Source: Kaistia defluvii
GTDB taxonomy: Bacteria; Pseudomonadota; Alphaproteobacteria; Rhizobiales; Kaistiaceae
NCBI RefSeq assembly: GCF_026343955.1
Contig: NZ_JAPKNI010000011.1
Location: 1 to 64,000, forward strand
DNA: 64,000 nt
Direction: 5' to 3'
Positions within the stretch are counted from its first letter, which is position 1. Each line of letters starts with the position of its first letter. Under the pieces are notes generated by a model. It was given only the letters and a program-made list of their open reading frames with translations. It was not told where the DNA came from and did no database searches. The position numbers were made by a program, and so were the translations under genes. This document shows positions 44,428 through 51,758 of this stretch, piece by piece.

Positions 44428-44499
44428 AGCCCGGTTTCTGGGCCCGGAAATTTGATCTAGGCTTCGGCCAAGGCGGACATTCGATCGGGGAGACCAAAC

Positions 44500-45546
44500 A
44501 TGTCGGACTTCAGGCTCGCGGCCAGCGAGGCGCTTTTCGTCGCCTCGCGCGGCGTCTTTGAACTGCACGGCCTCACCCGATGGGTCGAGAAGGACGGCGT
44601 CTGGACCGGCGAGACGCTGGGGCGTGCCGAGCAGCTTTCCGCGCTGGCTTCCCACCCGACGCTGCCGGTCATCTACGGCACGTCGCGGGCCGGCATGGAT
44701 GGCGAGATCCATGCGTGGCGGATCACGGGCGACAAGGCTGAAACCATCGGCGAGAAGAAGAGCGGCGGCGCCGAGCCCTGTCACCTGACGGTCGATCCCA
44801 CGGGGACGCTGCTGGTCTTCACCAACTACACGACCAGTACGCTCGGCCTGCAGCGGCTCGCCGCCGATGGCAGCTTCGACGGCGAGATCGCGCTGGTGAA
44901 GCTTTCCGGCAGCGGTCCGGAACTCGACCGGCAGGATGACGCGCATCCGCACCAGGCCTTCTTCGTCGGCGAGACGCTGTTCATCATCGATCTCGGCGAC
45001 GATTCCATCCGCGAATTCCACGTCGATCCGGCACAGCCGGGATCGGCGGCGCTGACGGAGACGCGGTTGACCAGGCTTCCCGCCGGGTGCGGACCACGCC
45101 ATGCCGTCGTACTACCGGATGGACGCCTTGCCGTCAGCGGCGAGCTGGGCTCCAACCTTCTGGTCGGCAAGCCCGGCGCGCCGGTGGAGGACTGGGTAAG
45201 CGTGCCGAGCACGACGCGGCCGGGCCCCGCCCGCACGCGCCACCGCCGCAACTACCCCGGCGACATCCAGCGCTCGGCCGATGGCCGCTTCGTCTATTTC
45301 GCCAATCGCGGCAACGATACGATCGCGACTTTCGACGTGTCGGGGGAAACGCCAAAGCTGGTCTCGGAGATCGATTCGAGCGTGTTCTGGCCGCAGCATC
45401 TGCTGGTGCAGGGCGACCACCTGCTTGTCGCCGGCTGGGATTCCTCGCGCATTGCCGCGCTCAAGCTGGAAGCCGGGGTGCCCGTCTCGGCGGCGACCGC
45501 GTTCGAATGCGCCTTCCCAGGCTGGATCCTGCTGCAGAAGGCCTGA
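44500..45546 (+). CDS. Lactonase-family beta-propeller protein
   Basis: A 348-aa protein of the 6-phosphogluconolactonase (Pgl, YbhE-like) seven-bladed propeller family. Repeating blade patterns include LASHPTLPVIYGTSR, PCHLTVDPTGTLLVFTNYTTSTL, AHPHQAFFVGETLFIIDLGDD, GPRHAVVLPDGRLAVSGELGSN and DIQRSADGRFVYFANRGNDTIATF. It is cytoplasmic with no signal peptide. ATG 44500 follows GGGAGACC. The lactone substrate is unknown; it could serve the sugar pathways upstream (Gfo/Idh or fucose dehydrogenase products), but it is separated from them by an inverted repeat. Confidence 0.88.
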   Translation: MSDFRLAASEALFVASRGVFELHGLTRWVEKDGVWTGETLGRAEQLSALASHPTLPVIYGTSRAGMDGEIHAWRITGDKAETIGEKKSGGAEPCHLTVDPTGTLLVFTNYTTSTLGLQRLAADGSFDGEIALVKLSGSGPELDRQDDAHPHQAFFVGETLFIIDLGDDSIREFHVDPAQPGSAALTETRLTRLPAGCGPRHAVVLPDGRLAVSGELGSNLLVGKPGAPVEDWVSVPSTTRPGPARTRHRRNYPGDIQRSADGRFVYFANRGNDTIATFDVSGETPKLVSEIDSSVFWPQHLLVQGDHLLVAGWDSSRIAALKLEAGVPVSAATAFECAFPGWILLQKA

Positions 45547-45637
45547 CCGCCGGCTCGCCGGGCCGCCCGGCCACATTCGCCTCGACGGAAGAACGGGATC
45601 GCGCTCTCGCGCGATCGCCGCAGGGCGCGCAGCCGGT

Positions 45638-45979
45638 CTAGGGGGAGAGGCGTCTCTGGGCGGCTTCGTGCAGATCGCCCAGCAGCACCAGCTTCAGGAA
45701 GCTCTGGTCGTCATTGTCGAGTCCGATACGCCGGAGTTCCAGGAATTCGAGCGATTCGGCGATGGAGAGACCGCGAAAACACTCGCGTCCGGCGCCGTCG
45801 ATGACGAGCGCGTTGGCTTGCTCCAGTTCCGCGCGCTCCTCGACCGTCAGATCGAGCAGCCGCACCGGCCGGCTCGCCGCCTCCGCCGCGCCCGAACCGG
45901 CCACCCTCCGCATGTCCGAGAACGCAGCCGGCGGGGGGGTCGGCTTGCGCGGCAGTCGGGTCTTTTTTCCAAGCGACAT
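45638..45979 (-). CDS. Hypothetical protein, 113 aa
   Basis: The frame from ATG 45979 begins MSLGKKTRLPRKPTPPPAAF, a basic, proline-rich, probably disordered start. A predicted helical part follows (LLDLTVEERAELEQANALVIDG, LSIAESLEFLELRRIGLDNDD, FLKLVLLGDLHEAAQR). I do not recognise a family. The in-frame extension to 46099 has no support. The codon use and the regular amphipathic helices look like a real protein. It stands between the lactonase and the diguanylate cyclase gene, with no operon partner. Confidence 0.55.
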   Translation of the reverse strand: MSLGKKTRLPRKPTPPPAAFSDMRRVAGSGAAEAASRPVRLLDLTVEERAELEQANALVIDGAGRECFRGLSIAESLEFLELRRIGLDNDDQSFLKLVLLGDLHEAAQRRLSP

Positions 45980-46150
45980 TGAGTTCTGCCCTGTCGGTCC
46001 TACTGACGCGATAAGGCAGCCGCAGCCGTTGGCAAACTCACAAACCGATCCGTGCAATTTGAATGATCTGACGATTTCGCCGGCCCGGCGGATGAACACG
46101 AAACCGACCAGCGCGGGGCTGGATCGCCTCGTCGCTTGGTCCGCAAAACC

Positions 46151-47236
46151 CTAGTGGCGGGATTCCGACATCGACTTGGAATGCTTCTCCATCGACATCA
46201 ACGCGTCCGCATGGCTGAGCAGATCATCCAGCGATTCGCCGCCGCCCGGCTTCGCCTGGACGATGCCGATGCTGATCGACAGGGTGCACTGGGCCGGCGA
46301 CAGACGGTTGAAATAGTCGAGCCGCGTGCGAAGGCTGTTGCGCAGGGTTTCGGCCGGGGCGAGCGGCGCCTGAACGAGAACGCAGAACTCGTCGCCACCC
46401 ATCCGGCCCACCACATCGGACTGCCGCACGCTGTCGCGCAGCACGCTGGCGCAATCGGCGATCAGGCTGTCGCCGACCGTGTGGCCGAACTTGTCGTTGA
46501 CCTTCTTCAGGCCGTCGACATCGATGAACGCGATCTGGCAACCACTGCCGCTGGCCAGGATCGTCTCGGCGGCGCGACGAAAGCCGCGCCGGTTGAGCAG
46601 GCCCGTCAGCTCGTCGGTGATCGAGAGTTCCTCGATATCGGCCTTGGCCTGGACCAGTTCGGCGGCGCGCAGGCGCACCCGCTCCTCCAGCTCGCCATGA
46701 ATGCGGATGTTCTCGATCGCCAGAGAAGCGGCGTCGGCGAGCTTGATCAGCAGGCGCAGATCGTCGTCGGTCGGGGCGTTGGCCTCGGCCCAGTAGACCC
46801 CGATGGCGCCGATGGGTTCATGAGTGCGGATCGGCACCACGGCGAGGCTGCGGATGAAGGTCGCCTGATAGGCGGAAGCATTGAGACGCGGGTCGACGGC
46901 GACGTCCTGGGCCTGAACCGACTGACGGTTCAGCATGGCCCAGCCTTCGATGCAGCTCTCCTGCGGCACACGAAGCCCCTTCCAGAGCGGGGCGATCGCA
47001 TCCTCGTCGACGAAGTGGCAGGCCGCGCCGTCGCGCAGGACGAAGCTGGCGCCGTCGCTGCGCGTCAATTGGCGTGCCGCAGTCTTGACGATCCGCTGCA
47101 CCTGACCCGCTTCACGCGTGAACGACAAGGCCTGCACGGCCGAAAGCAGGACTTCGACGGCGCGAAGATAGCGTTCGGGATCACGCGGCTGCGTGTACGC
47201 GATGGTGCCCGGTATGTCCGATCCCTGCCCTTGCAT
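46151..47236 (-). CDS. GAF-GGDEF diguanylate cyclase
   Basis: About 361 aa. A GAF-type sensor domain spans about residues 30-175 (LSAVQALSFTREAGQVQRIV, SCIEGWAMLNRQSVQAQDV, AVVPIRTHEPIGAIGVYW). A coiled linker (IHGELEERVRLRAAELVQAKADIEEL) leads to a GGDEF domain at about 205-355 with ITDELTGLLNRRGF, FIDVDGLKKVNDKFGHTVGD, an intact GGDEF at 280-284 and the inhibitory I-site RQSD at 271-274. It should therefore make c-di-GMP from GTP with product inhibition. It is soluble: no TM is seen. The start is taken at ATG 47236; the in-frame ATG at 47299 adds an unlikely Cys-rich leader. Confidence 0.92.
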   Translation of the reverse strand: MQGQGSDIPGTIAYTQPRDPERYLRAVEVLLSAVQALSFTREAGQVQRIVKTAARQLTRSDGASFVLRDGAACHFVDEDAIAPLWKGLRVPQESCIEGWAMLNRQSVQAQDVAVDPRLNASAYQATFIRSLAVVPIRTHEPIGAIGVYWAEANAPTDDDLRLLIKLADAASLAIENIRIHGELEERVRLRAAELVQAKADIEELSITDELTGLLNRRGFRRAAETILASGSGCQIAFIDVDGLKKVNDKFGHTVGDSLIADCASVLRDSVRQSDVVGRMGGDEFCVLVQAPLAPAETLRNSLRTRLDYFNRLSPAQCTLSISIGIVQAKPGGGESLDDLLSHADALMSMEKHSKSMSESRH

Positions 47237-47348
47237 GTCCGTCTTCGATCGCCTCGTACAGATTGCTTTCTCGTAGCAGATGCAATCATTCCGACACAAT
47301 CATAATGGCGGTCCGCAAGCGAACAAGGCGCGACAATATGAAAGAGGC

Positions 47349-47380
47349 GCTCCTCCCGCGAGATGATCCGCGGGAGGAGC
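47349..47380 (-). terminator. Terminator of the SH3-domain gene
   Basis: A perfect 12-bp stem, GCTCCTCCCGCG (47349-47360) against CGCGGGAGGAGC (47369-47380), has an eight-base loop. It lies six bases beyond the stop of the minus-strand gene; CTCTTTC follows on that strand. Confidence 0.8.
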
Positions 47381-47385
47381 ACAGC

Positions 47386-48786
47386 CTAGCCGCTGACGGA
47401 GGCGAGGAACTTCTTGAACACGAAGCCGCGCTTGCCGTCGACGACGACCTCGCACCATCCCTTGCACTGAACGACCTGGACCCGGTCCCCCGTCTTGAGC
47501 AGGCCGACCGTGGGGGCGCCATTGTCCGGATTGCCGCGCAGCTTGACGCCGCTGGTGATCCGGGCAGGGCCCGGCGCGGGCGACCCGGCCGCCACGCTCC
47601 GGGCTGGAGCTGGCGCAACCGGCTCGACCGGGGATTGGGCCGCCGCCGGCACGGCCGCGTCGGGCGCGGCAATATCGGGCTCGACAGCCGCGATCGCGGG
47701 ATCGGCGGTCGGAACGGGTTCATCCACCGGCGCCGTCTCAACCGCCACCGGCTTCGGCGCAGGCTGGGACGGAACGGCCGGCGCTGCATAGGCGGCGCGC
47801 ACGCTTGGCGTCACCGGCTGGCCGCTGACGGCGGATCCCGGCAACATGGCGGCGCCCAGCATCGGCGCGGAACCGGGAATGGTGTCCAGCATGTCGGCGC
47901 CACGCAGTTGCGGCGATTCCGGCAGCGACTGGTCTTCCGCCGCCCGCGCATAGGACTGCTTGACGGCGGGCGCGGGCAAGGCCGGCCCGGCCTTGGCGAT
48001 CCCGGCCGTGGAAACACTGTCCAGTTCGCTCGCAACCAGCGCATCGCTGGACGAAGAGACGGCATGGATCGTCGCCAGGGCACCGCCACCAACGAGGGCG
48101 AGGGCGGCGACAACGCCGAGAAGCCGCCGGTTCAGTACCCCGCGCCGACGCGCGACATCGCCATAGCCGCTCCGGTCCGCGTCGAGCGTGGGCTCCTCGC
48201 CATCGGCGATGCGCAGCTCATCGACGGCGATCGAGAGGCGCTGCGCCAGTTCTCCGGCAAGCCGGTCCTCCAGTTCGACGGCCGCCACGCCGGCATCGGG
48301 CTTGGGCGACGCGTCGGGACGCCGGCCTCGCGCCAGCAGCAGTTCGACGGCGAGCCGATCCTGCTGCGGCAGTCCGGACGGCGCCGGCGCGTCGGGCGCC
48401 GGCTCCGCCGCGAGACGGTCTTCTTCGAATTCGGCCTGGATCAGGGGAAGGGCCGCCTGCGCGGGGGGGGCGGCCTTGGCAACTTCCGGCGTCTCGGGCT
48501 CCCATAGCGTCGCGACATGGCGCAGGTCGCCCATCAGGGCCGCCTCGAGTTCGGCCGCGAGATCCTCGAGTTGCGACAGGGACGTGTCCGGCTCCGGCGC
48601 GGGACGATGCTGGACCAGCCTGGGGAAAACCCGCGCCTTCAGATCGGAACTTTCTTGCAGACGGAGGTCTTCCAGGGACGAAACGCCTTCGGCGGCGGGA
48701 GTCGACGGACCGGAATCAGTCAGCTCAGCGAGACTGCGCACGCGCAAGGCGGCGCTCGATTTGCCCGAATGGATCATGGTACTCAT
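47386..48786 (-). CDS. Single-pass membrane protein with C-terminal SH3 domain
   Basis: A 466-aa protein starting at ATG 48786 (MSTMIHSGKSSAALRVRSLA). Residues 1 to about 225 are acidic and low-complexity, probably cytoplasmic and disordered. One TM follows (LLGVVAALALVGGGALATIHAV), then an Ala/Pro/Val-rich periplasmic stretch. A bacterial SH3-type domain closes the protein (GVKLRGNPDNGAPTVGLLKTGDRVQVVQCKGWCEVVVDGKRGFVFKKFLA). Such SH3 domains often bind peptidoglycan or mediate protein contacts. Function unknown. An upstream in-frame start at 48825 is less likely. Region 48787-49027 shows no gene. Confidence 0.8.
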   Translation of the reverse strand: MSTMIHSGKSSAALRVRSLAELTDSGPSTPAAEGVSSLEDLRLQESSDLKARVFPRLVQHRPAPEPDTSLSQLEDLAAELEAALMGDLRHVATLWEPETPEVAKAAPPAQAALPLIQAEFEEDRLAAEPAPDAPAPSGLPQQDRLAVELLLARGRRPDASPKPDAGVAAVELEDRLAGELAQRLSIAVDELRIADGEEPTLDADRSGYGDVARRRGVLNRRLLGVVAALALVGGGALATIHAVSSSSDALVASELDSVSTAGIAKAGPALPAPAVKQSYARAAEDQSLPESPQLRGADMLDTIPGSAPMLGAAMLPGSAVSGQPVTPSVRAAYAAPAVPSQPAPKPVAVETAPVDEPVPTADPAIAAVEPDIAAPDAAVPAAAQSPVEPVAPAPARSVAAGSPAPGPARITSGVKLRGNPDNGAPTVGLLKTGDRVQVVQCKGWCEVVVDGKRGFVFKKFLASVSG

Positions 48787-49027
48787 CTCTACTTTGTTTC
48801 GACACGTAACCCCCGCTCCCGCCAAAACAGATCGAAAATTATTCTCGGTTAATATTTCCTGCTGTCAAAGATGACCTAAACAGGGAACGAACAAAACCAC
48901 TCAAGATTGAATCATGACGGAGAACATCGATCCATCGTCATCATGGATGATAAATGCGGCGACTCTTTGCCATTGTTAAGGCCAGAGTCATAAGGGCCGC
49001 GATCGGCCACAACTTCTGCGACGTTGC

Positions 49028-50614
49028 TTAGAGCGCCTGATGATCCGTCCGAGGGCGCAACGTCCGCAGCGTGAAGATGTAGACCGGAATGCCTGAAATC
49101 AGCACGAGCAGCGCCGCGAAGGGCGCCGCCGCGGCATAGGCGCTGTCATTGGTATGCGACCAGACCTCGGTCGCGAGCGTCACGACGCCGGTCGGGGCCA
49201 GGATCAGCGTCGCCGTCAGCTCGCGCATCAGCTCCAGCGCAACCAGCGCCAGAGCGGCGCCGAGGCCCGGCGCAAGCGAGGGCAGCGTCACCGAGACAAA
49301 AGCCTGCAGCGGGCTGCGCCCCAGCGTGCGAGCGACCTCCTCGAGCTCGCGGGGCACCAGCTCGGCCGAAGCGCGGATGGCCGATTGCGCGAGCGGCAGG
49401 AACAGGATGGCGTAGGCGGCGAACAGCACGGCGCGGGTCTGGTAGATCGCCGGCAGCAGCCGGATCGACAGATAGACCAGCGCCAGGGCGACCACGAGGC
49501 CCGGCAGGCCGTGCACGACATAGGGCAGGCGGTCGGCGAAGCGCGCGAAGAAGCCCCGGCTGCGCAGCACCAGCAAGACCAGCGGCAGGGCGATCAGCGT
49601 CGTGACGACGGTTCCCGGCAGCGCCAGCGACAGCGAGCCGAACAGAGCGGGCCCGAGCGCGTCGAGGCCGCGACCGGCCGAGACGCCCTTGACCAGCCAG
49701 TAACCGAGCCGGCCGAACGGAACGCCGAGCGACACGATGGCGACAGCGATGAAGCCCAGCATGACGAGCGGCTGCGCGCGGCCGAGCCGGGCGGGCGAAC
49801 CGCGCCGCGCCGTGTTGCGGCCGACCTTCGAGAAGCGGACGCCGCGCCGCAGCCACATCTCGCCAAAGGCGACCGGCAGGCAGAGCAGCATCAGCAGCGC
49901 CGAGAGCACGGCGGCCGAAGCATTGTCGAACTGCAGCTCATATTGCTGGAAGATCGCCGTCGTGAAGGTCTGGACACGCAGCAGCGCCAGCGCGCCGAAC
50001 TCCGACAGCATGTGGGCGGCGACCAGCAGCGCGCCACCGCCAAGCGCCGGCAGGGTCCGGGGCAGCGTCACCTTCCAGAACGTGGTCCCCGGCCCCTTGC
50101 CGAGGGAGCGCGATACCTCCTCCATGCCCGGATCCATGCTGCGCAGCGAGGCGGCCACGGGCAGGAAGATGAGCGGGAAGCTCTCCATGCTGAGGATCAG
50201 GATGGCGCCGGGCATGCCCTGAAAGGAGGGGCCGAGCGACTTCCACGCGAAGCTGGCGACGAAGGCCGGCATGGCGAGCGGCAGGCAGCACAGCACCCGC
50301 CAGAGCCATTTGCCCCGGAGATCGGTACGCTCGGTGAACCAGGCGGCCGCATAGCCGATCAGGCTGGCAAAGAACGTCACCGACAGGCAGAGCGTGACGG
50401 TATTGCCGAGAAGCCTCAGCGTGCGCGGCCGGGCCAGTTCGCTCCAGATGGCCTGCCAGCCAGCGCCCCAGGAGCGCATCAGCACATAGATGACCGGCAG
50501 CGCGATCAGCGCGGTCGGGATCAGCGCCAGCGCGACGAGCCAGCGCGAGGCCGGCGCGGAGGCTGCCGCGCCGCGCCGGGACGAACCATCGGAAGCGCTG
50601 GCGGCGCTGGTCAA
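49028..50614 (-). CDS. Iron(III)-type ABC importer, fused double permease
   Basis: A 528-aa inner-membrane protein with two homologous permease halves and about twelve TMs, as in FbpB/SfuB/ThiP. The first EAA loop is MEEVSRSLGKGPGTTFWKVTLPRTLP and the second LEEVARTLGRSPLQAFVSVTLPSLAPG. The N-terminal TM is WLVALALIPTALIALPVIYVLM. The start is TTG at 50614, overlapping the binding-protein stop, with the frame beginning LTSAASASDG; longer upstream sequence is a shadow. It works with the binding protein at 50611-51636. No ATPase gene is adjacent. Confidence 0.9.
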   Translation of the reverse strand: MTSAASASDGSSRRGAAASAPASRWLVALALIPTALIALPVIYVLMRSWGAGWQAIWSELARPRTLRLLGNTVTLCLSVTFFASLIGYAAAWFTERTDLRGKWLWRVLCCLPLAMPAFVASFAWKSLGPSFQGMPGAILILSMESFPLIFLPVAASLRSMDPGMEEVSRSLGKGPGTTFWKVTLPRTLPALGGGALLVAAHMLSEFGALALLRVQTFTTAIFQQYELQFDNASAAVLSALLMLLCLPVAFGEMWLRRGVRFSKVGRNTARRGSPARLGRAQPLVMLGFIAVAIVSLGVPFGRLGYWLVKGVSAGRGLDALGPALFGSLSLALPGTVVTTLIALPLVLLVLRSRGFFARFADRLPYVVHGLPGLVVALALVYLSIRLLPAIYQTRAVLFAAYAILFLPLAQSAIRASAELVPRELEEVARTLGRSPLQAFVSVTLPSLAPGLGAALALVALELMRELTATLILAPTGVVTLATEVWSHTNDSAYAAAAPFAALLVLISGIPVYIFTLRTLRPRTDHQAL

Positions 50615-51636
50615 GCGAGATCTGCCTCGCGCAGCAAGGCAAGCGCCTCGGCGGCATCGCCGAGATCGGCCGGCGTGAGCGGGGCCGGATCGAGCTGATC
50701 GAAGGGTTTCAGCGGGAACGGGGAGACGACGCCGGGGCGCAGCGGATATTCGGCGATCGCGCCGACGATCGCCGCCTGCCCCTCGGCGCTGACCATGAAG
50801 GCGACGAAGCGCTGCGCGGCTTCCGCCTTCTTCGAGGTCTTCAGCACGCCAGCGCCGGACACGGTGATCAGCGTGCCGGGATCCCCCTGGCCGATGAAAT
50901 AGAGCGCCGAGTTCATGTTCTCGGGGCCGAGCTCCTGCTCGAGCGCGTACCAGTAGTAATTGTTGCTGAGCGCCACGGCGATATCGCCGCCCTCGACGGC
51001 CTCGACGGCGGCGGAATCGCTGTTGTAGATGCGGCCATGCTGGCGCAGCCCCTTGAGCCAGGCGAGCGCGACATCGCGGCCCTTGAGCAGCGACACCGCG
51101 ACGACCTGCTGCTGGAACGCGCCGCTGTTCGGCGCGAAGGCGACCTTGTCGGTCCATGCCTCGCCGGCGAAATCGAGCACGGTCTTCGGCAGGGCCGATT
51201 CCTCGATCATCGACTTGTTGTAGACGACGACCCGGCTGCGCGCACCGGCGCCGATCCAGGCCCCATCCCTGGCGGCATACTTGGCCGGGATCTGTTTCAG
51301 CGTTTCGGCCTGGAGCGGCGCCAGCAGCCCCTTCTCGGCGATGGCGACGAGCGAGGGGCTCTCTTCCGACCAGAAGACATCAGCGGGCGAATTGGCGCCC
51401 TCCTCGATCAACTGGCTGGCGAGCTGGGCGCTGTTGCCGTTGCGGGTGACGACCGCGATGCCGGTGGCGGCGGTGAAGGCGGCGACGAGCGCCTCGACGG
51501 GCGGGCGGTGCTGGCCGTTATAGAGCGCCAGCGTCTGGTCCTCGGCCCGTGCCGGAACCGGCAGGCCGGACAGCATCGCGGCGCCGGCAGCGCCGACGCC
51601 CAAATGCATCAGCTGGCGCCGGGTGACGTCGTACAT
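50611..51636 (-). CDS. Iron(III)-type ABC importer binding protein
   Basis: A 341-aa periplasmic protein with a twin-arginine-like signal (VTRRQLMHLGVGAAGAAMLSGLPVPARA, cleavage near residue 31). The mature part has LALYNGQHRPPVEALVAAF, TGIAVVTRNGNSAQLASQL, PADVFWSEESPSLVAIAEKGLL and the tyrosine motif NNYYWY typical of FbpA-like ferric-binding proteins. It ends overlapping the TTG start of the permease. A palindrome sits immediately upstream of its ATG. Iron is the likely ligand; related proteins bind thiamine or spermidine. Confidence 0.88.
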   Translation of the reverse strand: MYDVTRRQLMHLGVGAAGAAMLSGLPVPARAEDQTLALYNGQHRPPVEALVAAFTAATGIAVVTRNGNSAQLASQLIEEGANSPADVFWSEESPSLVAIAEKGLLAPLQAETLKQIPAKYAARDGAWIGAGARSRVVVYNKSMIEESALPKTVLDFAGEAWTDKVAFAPNSGAFQQQVVAVSLLKGRDVALAWLKGLRQHGRIYNSDSAAVEAVEGGDIAVALSNNYYWYALEQELGPENMNSALYFIGQGDPGTLITVSGAGVLKTSKKAEAAQRFVAFMVSAEGQAAIVGAIAEYPLRPGVVSPFPLKPFDQLDPAPLTPADLGDAAEALALLREADLA

Positions 51637-51639
51637 TGG

Positions 51640-51656
51640 AATAACTCTATGTTATT
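51640..51656. promoter_or_regulatory. Palindrome at the iron-importer start
   Basis: AATAACTCTATGTTATT has perfect six-base arms (AATAAC/GTTATT) around five bases. It lies just upstream of the ATG at 51636 in the ribosome-binding region, where an iron- or manganese-responsive repressor could act. The protein that binds it is unknown. Confidence 0.4.
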
Positions 51657-51758
51657 GATGTCGATTGCTTTTCGTACCAATACCCGTGCGGCGGCCCTGT
51701 CAACTCCGTAGCCCCTGGCGGCGGCGGACGCCATTGTCACAGCCTGTCCGGAAAGCCC

